Assembly: GCA_025201805.1 (NCBI GenBank)
Contig: MU619370.1
Coordinates: 30,172-88,004 of the forward strand
DNA: 57,833 bases
Direction: 5' to 3'
DNA from: Parasitella parasitica
Taxonomy: Eukaryota; Mucoromycota; Mucoromycetes; Mucorales; Mucoraceae
Position numbers and translations under genes: made by a program. This document shows, piece by piece, positions 31,967-45,157 of this stretch; position 1 is the first letter of the stretch; every line of letters begins with the position of its first letter. The notes beneath the pieces were generated by a model that was not told the DNA's origin, did no database searches, and worked only from the letters and a program-made list of their open reading frames with translations.

Positions 31967-34516
31967 CCAATCAAATAGATTACTTCTTTTTCTAATGATA
32001 TAGATGTTAACGTCTATAGTAATAATAATGTGTAATTTTATCTAAAAAACCTCTTTTATTAATGGATTTCATTTTAAGGCATTCATCCTTGTACATTTTA
32101 AATGCAAGAAACCAATTCAACTCGATCTATTACTAGCCATAATGAGTCTAGTATTCTCTTTTTATATACGATTTGTTCCAGAAGCCCAAAGAACATTTGG
32201 GTGATCTCAAAATACTTGACCCCTTAAAAGAGTTCTTTCATTGTTATCAAATTTGTAAGTGATGTAAGAGCCACATTCATGCATATACTTTTATCTTTCA
32301 CGAGTATTAGTGATATGATGATTTAATGAATAATGTAATTATAGTACGGGTAAGTATAAAATAAACTTTGCTTTCTTCTAGCGCACAGCTTCAAGCAAAA
32401 TCAACCTGTTTGTAAAAGACAGATTCAAATGCTTTATAATCTTTCACATCACCAAAGAATATGTAAAGCCTCCAACTCTGCTTTAAGCCAGGAAAAAGAA
32501 TTAATGTTTAATAAATTTAATAAACTACTTTGTTAATCTACAGAAAAAGAACCTGCATCTAGATTATCAATTCTGATATTGCTGTTCTCAAAGTTACTGA
32601 AAGCATCGACAACTTAATCGAGTAGCCTTGTTCTCAGTTTTACATATGCAAGTAACGCCCACAGATTCCTCTACGTTTAAATATATGGTATTATAGATTA
32701 TTAACTTGTGGGTATCGCCCAAAAGGTTGGCTCAAAGATGACAAAAGCTAAGCGTAGCCAGTCCTTTTACAATTGGCAGCCCTGTCATGCAAAAGCTCTA
32801 CAAACATTCTGTTAATAAAGTTATACGTTAAATTATATAAACAACATCATCTGAATTTATTCATGCAGTTTTAGGGATGTTTCTTCAAACTTGAAGTTAA
32901 ATATTACCATTTTATTTGGTAACGGCAATCTCATCAAAATATGTCCTGACGAAACGAGATTACTCTTGTCTAGTTGCTAGAGCTATTAAACATGATAATT
33001 TTGTTGTAAAAAATCCTTGCCATACTGGTATTTACATTATTTAATAATTACGAAAGCAACTCGTTTTACACTATTGATTCTTTTTCAAGAGAAATGCAAC
33101 ATTAAATCTAATAATTTCCAATGTTGTTGCTAAGACCTTTGACATCGAGCCTGACAGTATTAGTTACAATATCCATTACACTCATTCCTGTTACGTTATA
33201 ATGCATCCTTCACAAGTCGAAATGGCTATCAGACAAAGATAGTACTAGTGAGGTTATAATGAGATAACTCGTGCTACAGAAATTTGTTATCACTGGTATC
33301 ATTATTACTTTTACAATTTTTTTTTTTTTTTGACTGGTGGCATCATGGAAAGCGTATATGTCTTACAGACCGTATCCCAGCATCATTCAAGGTCATCGAG
33401 AGATTTGTATGATGTCTTTAAAAAATGAATTTGGCTCTATCTATCTTGACTCATCACAAAGCCGTTCAAGTATGTCTTCACTTGACAGCGTTTAATCGAA
33501 CAAAATCCAATATCTCTCACTCTCTCAATACCTTTACCCTTAACACTGTTGAGATTGCTTAGATACACATTTCTTATTAGTTTACAATTGAGTATTTTAT
33601 CATACAATATTAGTATTACTAAACTGTGTTTGTTGATTGAAAAAATAAACCTGAATCGCTATCGCAATTTGGTAGCATAGTTTTATCGTGTGACAACAGT
33701 GAGAATAAGAATTATATCATATATCCACGGTATGCTCACCGATTGGATTGCAAACTGCTTTTATTGTTCTCCTAATGTCTCCACCAAATCCAACTGATAT
33801 ACTCCCCTATGCATGATTATACATGTAAAATCTTTAGAGATGCATTCAACTCTAAATGTCGATTGATGAGCAACCTATCATTTCGTCTGCTTTTTTTAAT
33901 TTAGTAACAATGAGCATCTCGGTCGGAACACTGGTTGATGAATCAAACATTTATGCAAGGCAAGAGTACAAGATCATATGAAAGATTGAGTGTATATTGC
34001 TCCCTGGCCCGCCAACAAGAACTATTTTTAACAATTTCTGATTTACAAAAAATCGATTTATTGCGCTAATCATACCCTCCTCTTGTTTAATATGAATGAC
34101 TCATGGAAGTTATACAATGAATTAATGTTTATTTATAATTTATTACTGCTTAGGAGTTTTATATATAGTTTCCTCTTCATATCGATGACAGATGTCTTGA
34201 TAGATATTCATGTCATGAGAAAAGAAAGAAAAGAAAAAGAGGCGTTACACTGTATTTGTTGTTCGGAAAGGGGGTCATCTGCCTCAAACTTGGCATGACA
34301 ATGAAAAACATGTATTCTTTCGTATTTGTTATCACAATGAAAATGAGGTAAAAGAACAACAAAAACTACAAAAGGGAACCGCATCATGTACAACGCCCCG
34401 CTCGGATGAAAAGGACGATGTACAGTGTAGCGCCCCTTCCATCATTACTTAACTGTGATAAATAGGAGTGAAATTATACTTTGAACTTTATAGCTTCTTC
34501 TTCCTTCTCTTTCTTT

Positions 34517-34552
<36 letters not shown>

Positions 34553-34592
34553 NNNNNNNNNNAGAAGAGAAAAACGCAATTGCTTTTTATAT
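31967..34592. other. 2.6-kb AT-rich intergenic region with assembly gap
   Basis: No gene is recognised. Homopolymer runs and unspectacular AT-rich DNA are present. The right end has a T run (34519-34552) running into a 10-N gap just before the next gene. Confidence 0.5.
34553..34562. other. Assembly gap of 10 N
   Basis: Ten N follow a 34-nt T homopolymer. The size is a placeholder, so the real distance and the 5' leader of the next gene are unknown. Confidence 0.99.
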
Positions 34593-35027
34593 ATGATGAC
34601 CTCCACCTATTCCGCCACCTCTGCTGTTGATTTCTCTTTTAACGAAACCAATTATCAGCCATTTTCATGTCAATATCAATATCAAGTGCAAGAAAAACAG
34701 CAGCAAGAGGAAGAAGAATGTTACACACAGTATGATTTAGAGGTCGCTAATGCAGTTGCTGAAGCAGACTATGAAGATTATTACTGTGAGAGCCACTATC
34801 AGGACAATCAAGATGAATCCATGAGCGAATATGAAGATGATCAACAACAAAATCAGCCCTACGATTACAGAAATGACTCTCTACTCTCTCTTGTTGTTGG
34901 CGTACAAAATTACCTTACTGAACAAGCTGATAATTCATCCAAATGCGATTCTCCACTCTACAACCTTCAGTATAAGATGTATATTTACATGCGTCAAAGG
35001 GCAATTGAGCTTGGTGTACAATTTTAG
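34593..35027 (+). CDS. Small acidic Tyr/Gln-rich hypothetical protein
   Basis: Single-exon frame of 144 residues beginning MMTSTYSATSAVDFSF, 30 nt after an assembly gap. The composition is unusual: the first two thirds are rich in Gln, Glu, Tyr and Asp (e.g. EKQQQEEEECYTQYDLEV, YEDYYCESHYQDNQDE), then a better-ordered C-terminus with LLSLVVGVQNYLTEQ and YMRQRAIELGVQF, which could form two amphipathic helices. No known domain or signal is seen. The pyrimidine-rich leader before the ATG is typical of expressed genes here. Function unknown; a small regulatory or adaptor protein is possible. The gap leaves a missing upstream exon possible. Confidence 0.55.
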   Translation: MMTSTYSATSAVDFSFNETNYQPFSCQYQYQVQEKQQQEEEECYTQYDLEVANAVAEADYEDYYCESHYQDNQDESMSEYEDDQQQNQPYDYRNDSLLSLVVGVQNYLTEQADNSSKCDSPLYNLQYKMYIYMRQRAIELGVQF

Positions 35028-38000
35028 CCTTTCTCCTAAACTATCCTTCTTGTTTCCATATTTTTCCTTCTTTTTTCTGGTTTCCTCCCTTTTCATACAA
35101 TCATAATCCCTCAAAAAAATTATTCATTCATTTATACATGTAACTCCCAAAACTAAATAATCAAATTAATCAATTACATTCTTTATAATCGTACATCGAC
35201 TTTTCTTCTTCTTTGCACTAGCGCCTCTCCTACATCGGCATATCCTTGCAAAGAGATAAAGGAAATAAAAACTGTAAAAATAGACCTTGTCAAAATCATT
35301 CGCCATAATTTATGTATCTTTTATGCATAGCAGAGGAAAAATCAACAGACCTATGCATAAACTGCTAGATTCTTGGCATTTGTTGGGTTTTCAAGGCAAA
35401 TACTTGTAATTTTAATTTTGTCAAGAAAAACGCAGGAGCCAACAGACATAACTACATAATTTTTTACAGGTGCTTTTGTAAACCCCTTATAATCAAAACT
35501 TCAAAGCTTGACAACATGTCATAAAAGGAAGTTTGACTCATGCTATCATAACGAGCGTATTACGGGGTTGTCATAGATTCCATCCTTGGTATCTACTTTC
35601 GTGGCCTCTTGCAATCTAACAGTGCATACTTTTTAAGTTAGATCAATGTTGCACATACTGTAGAGTTGTTCACTCGGTAGCGAATATTAATCAAACCATT
35701 TTCTTGAGTAATAAAAAAAAAAGTCGTACATTTACAACTGAAGATGAAACACAGTAATTACAAGCAATTTAATCCTGAACTGTACCTTATATGTAATGGA
35801 TCTTAATCCTTGTAAAGTACCTACATATAAAAAGTTACGAAAGGAAACTTACATATTCGGCCAGTCTACAATTTGGCGAAAGAATAGAACAGAACCCAAA
35901 CATTGAATTTATCTTGTCAAACTAATATTACTGTTTTATCAGATACACTCTACGAAGTATGGGATTACGGTAGCAGAACGATAAAAAATGCATTCTTTCA
36001 ATTATGTCTTTAGACATATTACATCATCCACTCAAAGAATGAGTTTTGTATTATCAAAGTTATCTACAGTAGTTGAATTTTTGTTCTATCGTGATTTCAA
36101 GCGAGTAAGCAAACAATTTCCAAATTGAAAGGCTAAAAATATGGGGATATTTTGCGAACGCTATTTTTAGAGTATTTACAGTAAATTACATTTTTTGATA
36201 GACATATCGTCCAGTGGAAATAAAGTTATGCTCGGATAGCGATGATCATGCATGTATTTATAAAACATAAAGCAGGCTTTATTTTGCTCTTTATCAAAAC
36301 CTATCAGCGATTTATATAAAAATCTGTGGTTTCTGCTGATGTTTATAATAAAATTCATAGACTATATTTTTATACTACTTTTACCAAGGTTTCTGTGATA
36401 TTATAGCGTATGGTGTTGGGAGAGACACTCCCTCAATTTAATTACATGCAACACCTTCAAACCCAATGCTGATGACAAAACAGCAGCCTGTTTCCCTTAA
36501 CATATTGACATAGTATTAAATAGAACAGTGCACAGCTTAAAAATATCGTCTTATTTTGTTGGACCATATCCAATTTCGAAAGATTCAAGCTTTTTCGCCC
36601 GACTTTCAACATTATTCACTCTTTTAAGAGAGTTTTAATTTTAAATTAATGTACATGATCATCTATTTCATGTTTTGTTTCATACGCACATATTCTACTT
36701 ATAATTTTCTGAAGTGCTTACGTATTTTTAATTAGTGTCTGAAAATGAGATGTGCTTGGCTTAACGCCGACTTCTCGAAAATCAACAAACTGGAATGGAA
36801 CTGAAAAAACCAACCAAAGCATTTGTAAACTCCATGCCTTCTTGTTTTATGTTTTTGTAGCTTTAGTCTTGTAATAATATTTTTGTGGTATTATTTCCTT
36901 TGAACTCAAATAATTAAATACTTAATTGGAGCTGCTTTTGAAGGAAAGTTTTCTTTCAATGTCCATAGGCAGGGCAACATCATCAATCATCGAGTGGAAG
37001 AAATACTTTTAAAAAAAATTATACATTAAAATCCGGTAATAACAGATGAATCATTTGCTTCCGTTTTTGTATCTTCATATTTATTTGCTTGGGTGAATAC
37101 TCTCAATATCAACGCAATTTTTTATTATTTCAAACTGTGCCTGGATTTGATAGTCTGTGATGGTAAGCTGATAACTTTTTACAACGTGACTTTCAGCTTA
37201 CTCTGATTAAGAGTGGTGTACCTGCTAGACTAACTGAAAACAAACTCCTGAACCGATAGTTTGGGATTTTATCGGGCGAAATGTATGATGACTTAAATCA
37301 TCGTCAGTATGACAGTAAATAATACACGGTTTCAGTTCGAGAGGTGTTTGCGGTACAATACCGGTAGTTAGTATTTGATTGTTGGGACCTTCGTAAAAGA
37401 AAGATCTGATAGCAGATTATTTGTATGAATTACTGTTTTGGTTTTGACATAATTGAATTTTCTCTTTTCTGCCAAATGTTTTGGTTTGCAAATCTCATGA
37501 TTCTATTCAATGTAATTTTATTGGGATAATCAAGAGGGACCATATCGTCAAGCAACATTCGTGTAAATCAGGGTAGATCTTTGCATTCAATTGTGGAGGT
37601 TCGCAAGCCGGCTGAATCGCTTAATTTATCGAAGAAGTGTTAGGGTTCAGCTGACGATGGTTATTAGAGGAAAAAAAGATGGGCGATAATAACGACATTA
37701 GATGTACTTTTGTGAAAAACCTTCTTTTCTTCTTGGTATTATCATTAGAATCGAAGAGTTACACCAAGAAGGGGCAAAATGTATAATAAAAATAAAAAAC
37801 CTTATAACAAGCATCCTTTGTCAAGTAAACGGATAACAACAAATTGATTGCAATCACATAAATATAAATATATATGAGTGTTAACAGAAATTGGTACTAT
37901 ATAAGTCTATTACTTTCTTTTGTTATTTTGGTTTTCTATATCAAGCTTGATGGACCGAAAAAATCTTATTGATGATAGACTTGTATCAAACAACCACATC

Positions 38001-38570
38001 TCTTTTTTCATTTTTCGTGGTTGCTCGTACCCAGTCTTAATATGTTTTTCTATTCTTTGGGGTCAGATAATTGTTAACATGTCCAAAGAATGCCCAAAAT
38101 AACAACAAGTAACACGTAACAAAATTTAATATCACTTACGCGTAGCTGTTGTACTTTAAAAGCGTCGCTTCAAAGCGGCAACATTAGCTGGTATTTATAT
38201 AGCAATAATTTAGCAATAGCAGCACCAACAGTTTCCATGCGTACGAGTACGGTACGAGAGTTTATATCCTGATATATCTACAATAGTGCCACGCTACCAT
38301 GTACAAATGGTTTACAACATGTTAAACACGCGAATACTGTATTTGCATCTCTTTCCTTTTTTACTAAAGCAGGCTAAAAAAACTATTTGACCAAAATGTT
38401 TTTTTTATCAAAGGTGTAAATGATAAGTTTATATGGATATGTATACGTTTTGTACAAATATTAAGAATTATAAAGGTTATGTGTATATTTTGTGAAAAAA
38501 AAAAAGGAACAGTTTTTGTTTTGCTACTTGCAAATGTGTAAATCTGATTTATAGAAATAAGCAAGATAAC
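35028..38570. other. 3.5-kb gene-poor region
   Basis: No intact gene. Holds dispersed repeat copy B. The left end includes a pyrimidine-rich 3' UTR of the small acidic gene. The rest is AT-rich with scattered homopolymers. Confidence 0.5.
36548..36636 (+). repeat. Dispersed repeat, copy B
   Basis: Partner of the repeat at 16231-16316, same orientation, about three quarters identical with small indels. Similarity may continue weakly on the right (CTGAAA... TTGG/TTTG... AACGCC/AAGCCC). Confidence 0.6.
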
Positions 38571-41003
38571 TTAGTTTGGACCACTAGCTCTACGATACAT
38601 ATGTTGATCTTGTTGATGACGAAAATTGATTGCATATTGCTGCTGTTGTTGTTGTGCTCTTTTTTGTTGCTGCTGCTGTTGGTGTTGCTGCTGCTGCTGC
38701 AATAATTGTTCGTCCGTGATATAGGAAGTGGTAGGAAATACATTGGTTTGTTGAGAGGCGTTTTCCAGTTGATACGATGTAAACATATCATGATTTTGTT
38801 CGTCGGGCTGCTGTTGAGGCTGAGTTGAAGACACAAACTGCTGCATCATTTGAGAGGACGACGATGATGGTAAACCAGTAACTGAGGATGGTCTCGAAGG
38901 ATGCTGTTGCTGTTGCAGAGGATCTCTAAATGTATTATATCGTTGCTTGCCTATTTGCAATATGTAAGTGTGATGGTATCATCAGCAACAACTCGATTTT
39001 CTTACCGTCGTTTTCATCCATTATATTTTGCAATTGAGAGAATGTGGAAGGATATGCAGTAGGACGAACAATAGGTTGTTGCTCGATAGGTGGACCGCGA
39101 GGCATTGAAATAGATTGAGCTCTCATTACTGTTGGAATCGACGCACCAAATGTGACAGAATGAGGTCGTTCTTGTTGATGGTTAATAGAAGGTGATCTCA
39201 CGGGCGGTTGATTCATAAAAGAAGGGTCGTATATCATATGTTGTGGTAATTGCTGCTGCTGTTGTTGCTGTTGCTGTTGTTGTCTACTGTTACCGCTATT
39301 ATTTGCACTTATTGTAGGGTATACGTTATCTACTTGAGGAGAGAACGATGGCTGATGATGAGATGTAATAAAGTTACCACTATGCGCCGCCGCCGCTGCC
39401 GCCGCTGCTGCTGCTGCCACAGACATGGAGCCATCTTGGTTATAAAACAAATTTGGACCAGTTGCAGAAGATGTTGGAGCGATACGGTTTGGTGTTGAAG
39501 AGTTATATTGTGTGTGCATTAGTTGCTGTTGCTCCAGGTTGATATCATTAGGTGTGTTTGTGGTAATTGATGGTGTAAACATCATCGTTTGAGAATTGGA
39601 AGGTGAGGATTGAGTTGACATATCATCTAGTTCATCATCCATAATCGAAGAAGCAATCTGACGAGATAACTTTCTAGCAGGTGTGTCCAAATCCATAGAC
39701 TCATCATTGTCTTCTTCAGGTGCAAATAACGCTCTTGATCTTCTTCTTCGTGGTTCTCGATGATGCTGTGCTGAATACTGTAACATTGGATTTGGGTTTG
39801 ATGGTCTTTGCATATCGAAAATTGCCCGCCTAATGTCTCCAACTGAATTTTGACTGTACATCTTGACATGGAGGGCATGCTCCGGAATAGGTACGGCTAA
39901 GAAGCCTTTAGGTATGGTTTCGAAAGACTTCTTTTGGTTGATGGCAGAGGGTCTTTGTATCTATATCAAGAAAATGTGTTATTATTAACCATTACTACAT
40001 ATTTATAAAACAAGGACAAAAAAAAGCATACATCTTGGCTAATTGATTCTTCAGTCTTCTTGGAGCTACCGCTGTTTGTAGGACTATTACTGTTGCTTTT
40101 TTCCTCACGCTTACTTGCGCTGCTCATTGAAGCCCTTTTTAATCTGTTGTCTATTTCTTCGTGTAGTACAGAAAATGATGATGGATTTGCTAGCGTAGTC
40201 GTTAAAGCTGTAACGGGATCTCCTAAGGTAGCAAATGGCATAGGTACAGGCATCGTCATTGAGTTGCTATTAACATTGGCAAATTTGCAAGTATCCTCCA
40301 AAAGTGCAAGCAGTTTATTTTCCACATAGTGAGACAAATCTTCGCTGCCAGCATTGACCATGCAAATTTGAGCGCTGAGGTTGACGAGACGAATTGCCCG
40401 TAGTGCTGTATCACGTTGTTTCATCTTTTGACGTTCCTCTGAAAGTCTGTTATAAAATCTACGATCGTCCCAAGAAATATCAGGGTACTGTTCACGCACT
40501 CTTTGTCGAATCTCGTTTGTTGGAAGTCGTTGCCGTGCTAATTCGAATATCTTTTCAGATACTTCTCGAGGCCATTCTTTCTTTATTTCATCTGGTTTTA
40601 ATAGAGGATGGTTGTGAATAAAGGCATCAGCGTTTTGAGATTTACGAAACTCCCAAGTTTCTTGATTGTTTTCAAATAAAACAATACGCCAACGGCATTC
40701 GCATCTTTGAGATTGTCGATTTCTTTGTGGATTTACTTTTGGGTTTCGATGAGAATCGGGTAATCCTTCTCTTGAGCAATAAACATATATATTCTAAATG
40801 TATTATTAGCATACGCGCAGTTATGTGTGTATTACCCCCTCCCCCTTTTTTGTAGTCGTTACCTTGTGAGTACTTTGCTCTTGTTTGACAGTAAATCCAT
40901 GATTTGAACACAAATCTCTGCAGAAAATAATAGCCTCCGTATTCGACTTAAATGTTCTTGATAACAGCGTATCGTAAAATGTATCCAACTGGTCAAAAAT
41001 CAT
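38571..41003 (-). CDS. FAR1-type DNA-binding, poly-Q/poly-A regulator
   Basis: Four exons: 41003-40863, 40793-40032, 39960-39006, 38950-38571; introns 69, 71 and 55 nt; 745 residues. The first ~110 residues look like a FAR1/WRKY-GCM1 zinc domain: SNTEAIIFCRDLCSNHGF, YVYCSREGLP, QRCECRWRIVLFE and IHNHPLLKPDE, giving the Cys...CxC...HNH ligand order. A basic-helical region follows (WPREVSEKIFELARQRLP). Downstream are a Ser/Asn linker, a conserved-looking FLAVPIPEHALHVKMYSQ patch, then Gln runs, a 12-residue Ala run and Met/Pro/Gln-rich DNA typical of activation domains. Probably a nuclear transcription factor. In fungi FAR1 domains are often of MULE-transposase descent, but no transposase core is seen here. 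The start is the first ATG after an in-frame stop. Confidence 0.85.
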
Positions 41004-42677
41004 TAGTAAATGTTCTTTCAATGTGTATATTGATTATATTTACTGAATAAAATGGTTTGTCTGGGCTGTGATTTTGTGTGGGAACAGGGCTACCCGAGTC
41101 GACAGAGGTTCTTGTATTCTTTGATGTTGACATACTTTCACAAAACAAATGATATACGATTTAATAATCAAAAGTGTAGGGAAGAAAAGAGAAAAGAAGA
41201 GTTATTTTGCGTTTTTTTTTTCTTTTCAACTATGCTGTAGTTCTCTTTTTGGTAATTTTTTCTATGTCGTCCTTGATGGTATCCAAAGGTCGATGCCAAA
41301 TTCGAAAAGAGGAGCTCCTTGTACAATTGATCCTCTTTTTTTTAAAGTTTCTTAGATAACAGGATGTGGTGGAATATTGTTGAATAAAGAATAGATATTT
41401 TAGTAAAAAGAATCGCAATTCAGGTACCGGATTTCTTTTTGTCGTTAAAATATCAAGGCACCTTCTTTTCTAAAAAAAATAAAAATGTAATGGAATTAAA
41501 TGGATATAACTATCAAGCAATAAATATAATAAATATATAAAATCTTAGTTATTATATACAGAAAAAATTATGTAAAAAATCAGAAAAATAAAATAAAAAA
41601 AGAGGGAGGTAGGATAAATAAAATAAGAAAGAGAAGAAGAGCCAAATATTTTTTATTTGTGCTCTCATCACCTACTTTTCAATTGGGATAGAAAAAATAG
41701 CTTTTTATTAAGAGGGAACCATGGCCATGAAACAAGGCCAATTACAATGAACGAGGATGAAAGGGCTTTACTTTACAGTTTAGTGTTACGTCTTAGCTTC
41801 TAACCTGTCCCCAATTCTCCCTTTATTTACATGTAGTTGAAAGAAGATCAATCAAATGAATCAAAGGTTTATTTTTTTTTCTATAAAAACGCAAATTCAT
41901 TTAGGCAACCCGGTAAAATGTCAGTCTGATTTTTTTTTCTAACGTGTCAAAAAAAAAAAAGGTGAAACCACCCAAATGAAGGATTCCATCACTTTAAAGT
42001 AATAGTTAAAGACGCATTTCTGATCAAAAGAAATAGTGAGTATGCGGTATCTTAATTGCTTAATTCTGCTCCGTGCGTTTCCAGTTAATTTTATCATCTG
42101 TGAAAAGAAAATGAATGAAATGCTTGTTCCTATACTTAAATTATAATATTCACCATACGCCAACGCCCAAGAAGTTACTGGAAGTCATCAAATCTCGGGG
42201 CTATTTTATTGTAATTTTTCTGATCTGGTCTCATGAACTTTACAATGCAGATCACTTGGTTGCCATGTTGATCCTTTTCACGCTCATCATTTGTATTGCT
42301 ATGATAATGAACATCTCAGATTCTGATCTTACCATCGATACACCAAACATCAAACTTGACAAATGGGTGAAGATCAATTTAATGGTACTACTGATCATGA
42401 GGAACGTTACTTTCGAAGGCTCGTGTGAGAAAATGTATCTTTTATTCTAATTGGATTATGATTAATTAGGTGTTTAGGTGTACTTTGATGTAAATAATTA
42501 GGTGTTGAGGTTCTCCTTTTCAAATTAGACGAGATAAACACGGGTTGAAGAGAAGCCTGCATTTCCATTTTTATGAGTGCGGTTTGTCAAGTTTCATTCG
42601 GTGTATAGAAAAATCGGGAGAGAAAGTTAATTTTGGTTATTATGCTTTGTCTCACCACAGTGTAATGGTATTCATGC
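41004..42677. other. Intergenic, AT-rich, no recognised gene
   Basis: Contains the FAR1-type gene promoter on the left and the 3' flank of the MBOAT gene on the right. A plus-strand frame at 42115-42450 encodes a hydrophobic but unrecognised peptide without a clear ATG context or introns. It may be a relic and is not called as a gene. Confidence 0.45.
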
Positions 42678-44077
42678 TTAGTATAGGCTTCCACAAAAAC
42701 TACGCATACCAGGTGTTTGACGCATGATTTTTAATAGTGTAGTTTGATAAGGCGAGAATGCGCCCGCATGCCATGAATCAAATTCTATAAATCCTCTTAA
42801 AAACAAGGGGAACGTATAACAAGCAAATCCCAACGTCCAGGCACGACGAAGCCAAATCATTATTGAGCTGTTTACCCAACTTTGCCCCTTGAAGGCCTTG
42901 GCAACGAATTTTTCAAGCATGACTGCGATACCATGAATAGAAAAAAAACACATTTCTTGTCCTATGAAGGTAGATTTGTAGCTTGCCAATCCAACATTGA
43001 CATAGACTAAATATTCATGCAACAAGCCAGAGATCATAAATACCGAAAGTGCAGCTACCATAATACCAAGTCTTCTAGCGTTCTTGACGTGATACTTGGT
43101 TAACAAACGTTCCATTAATATGCGAACCTCTTGAAATGGAAGGTTAAGCCAAGTTGGTTTAAGCGATTGATGCCAACGGAAAGACCAAATATCTCCTAGT
43201 GATGTGGCACAAATAGGGAACTCCATCAATCTACGCCACTGAGCTGTAATCCGAAGGTCATTAAAGTTATTAAGTTATACTAAACTTGATCACGCTTCAT
43301 ACATGTCTCCCTATTTACCTTTACAGTATGAACCCTTTTCGTACATTAGCACGTACGCAAGTTGCATAATATATCCATTAGCAACAAATCCACTACACAT
43401 AGCAACTAGAGCCATACAAAAAAAGCCAAAGAAGAAAAGGGGCTGAGAATGGTGCATTTGCATCAAATCTTCCTTGGTGAATGTCATGAACCAAGCACCG
43501 ATGGTGTCAGAAATAACAGCATGCACAATGAAATGAGGGATGATATGATAAAATTTCTATATGCCATTGCTGGCTCTATTAATCTTGCTCATTTGAAATC
43601 ATTCTACGTGTACTTACTCTATCCTTGACATATATTTTTTCTTCTTCTTTTGTCTTGGGAAACTTGCGCAAGCAAACCCAGAATTCTTCTTGTAAAAATT
43701 GCATAGAAGCATAGGCCTCTTTGCCTTGAACCACGGGTGCTACCCAGAAGAGATCGAGAAAGCGAAGAAAAGCCATAAAAGGAATAGTAGCACCGAGGAG
43801 ATTCCATGCTTTGCAGAAAAATGTTAATATCGTTGGCTATTTATTGTTAATTCTACAACTTACAACCACTCAACTCCATGTAAAAAATAGGAAACATTAG
43901 ATCAGCTATCAACAATGGAGTTGCTATAACTCTTTTCACGTTTGTTGACATGGCAGTTGGTTTGATAGAGGCTAATTTGTTCTGAGCGTAAAGTAACGCA
44001 GCAATCCAACCAAGGTAGTACGACGTACTGATGGGTATTCTGGTTGGGCCAGTTTCATAGTATGATGGTAACTTCAT
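42678..44077 (-). CDS. Wax synthase-type MBOAT acyltransferase
   Basis: Four exons: 44077-43864, 43808-43618, 43556-43319, 43243-42678; introns 55, 61 and 75 nt; 402 residues, the usual size. Multiple hydrophobic segments place it in the ER membrane. The wax-synthase subgroup motif SLGDIWSFRWHQSLKP is complete, and the MBOAT catalytic His sits in GLLHEYLVYVN. Family members move a fatty acyl group from acyl-CoA to an alcohol (fatty alcohol, sterol or diacylglycerol-like). The substrate cannot be read from sequence; in oleaginous fungi such proteins may contribute to storage-lipid or ester synthesis. The N-terminus (MKLPSYYETGP) starts at the only nearby ATG in frame. Acyl-CoA from the synthetase elsewhere in the window would be the donor type, but no genetic linkage is implied. 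Confidence 0.9.
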
Positions 44078-45157
44078 TAACTTTTTGTAACAATTCTCCT
44101 TTAAATGTCTTTAACAAGGAGAAGAATAGTATGCTTTTAAGATAGTTTCTAGTAGTCTTTTCTTTATATTGTATGATTCTGAGCTATTTAAAGAACGAAT
44201 CCCCAAAAATTAGGGCAGAATGTCTCAAATTTCTTTTTTCTTTGTTCAAGTTGCGGCAACGAATGGAATAAAAGTATACTTTCTAAGAAGCAGAAGTAGG
44301 TATATAAAAGTTATATGAAATTAAACCTATACAGCGCAGTACCATGACATTTGTATGCATTTTAAAGCAAGCTTTTTTTTTGTTTTTGTAAATCAATCAT
44401 CGTTAAATGATTGAACTCATTTCACCATCAATGTTTTAGACTTTTGCCCGGCTGGCGACAATTATTGGGGCAAAGTTGCAGTTCACGGTTGTAAAATAAG
44501 TATACATTATTGTTTCAAGATATCTAAGCAAAATTAGTGTCAAATTATAACGATTGCTGATTCATTATTCAACAATCAAATAATGCACGAAATCAAAGCT
44601 CTGTCAATGCGGGATCACAGTAACCAACATTGCTTGAAGATAAAAAAATTCAGGTCAATGAGGTGATTTCTTAATTGTGTATGGTAGTAGTGCGCACAAC
44701 GATCTAGTATCAAGCCTAGTAGCTGATGGCGGTGTGGTAATTGGCTGCTGTTCTTTTGCTTGCGATTTTCGGTCAAGTGTTCTGTTCTCATCTGTCAATC
44801 GAACTAGATCTTTCGATAGTAATGTAAAATATTCCTCTCCTCCAATCAGTACGACGGGTATCTGTGTCCTATTTGTCCATGGTATCATAGATAAGGAGTT
44901 AATCGCTATATTAGGTACAATAATTCCTTCGTAGGATGTTTTTTCTTTTTTTTTTTTTAAAAAAAACAAATTGTGCCTATTATTGCTTGAGCCGCGTACT
45001 ATAGGGTATGAAGTCCTATCGAAGAGTCGGGTGCAATTGAGATAAAACATACTGAAATAGATATAAATAAAAGTGATACGAATAATAAGAAGTTAGTGAG
45101 ATAAAGAGAATGAGGAAACGATGTTAAAAAACAAGAAAAATAAAATGGCAATGCTAG
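44078..45157. other. Intergenic between MBOAT gene and LINE remnant
   Basis: Promoter of the MBOAT gene on the left. A minus-strand frame at 44655-45050 (about 131 codons) is open but unrecognised; it lies just downstream of the LINE relic and could be element-derived 3' sequence or chance. Not called. Confidence 0.4.

Noticed and set aside
42115-42450. 111-codon plus-strand frame with hydrophobic segments
   Set aside because: No good ATG context, AT-driven hydrophobicity, no recognisable family and no spliced extension; it may be a relic.
44655-45050. 131-codon minus-strand frame downstream of the LINE relic
   Set aside because: Unrecognised, low-complexity Lys/Phe part, no leader; not enough to call a gene or element ORF.
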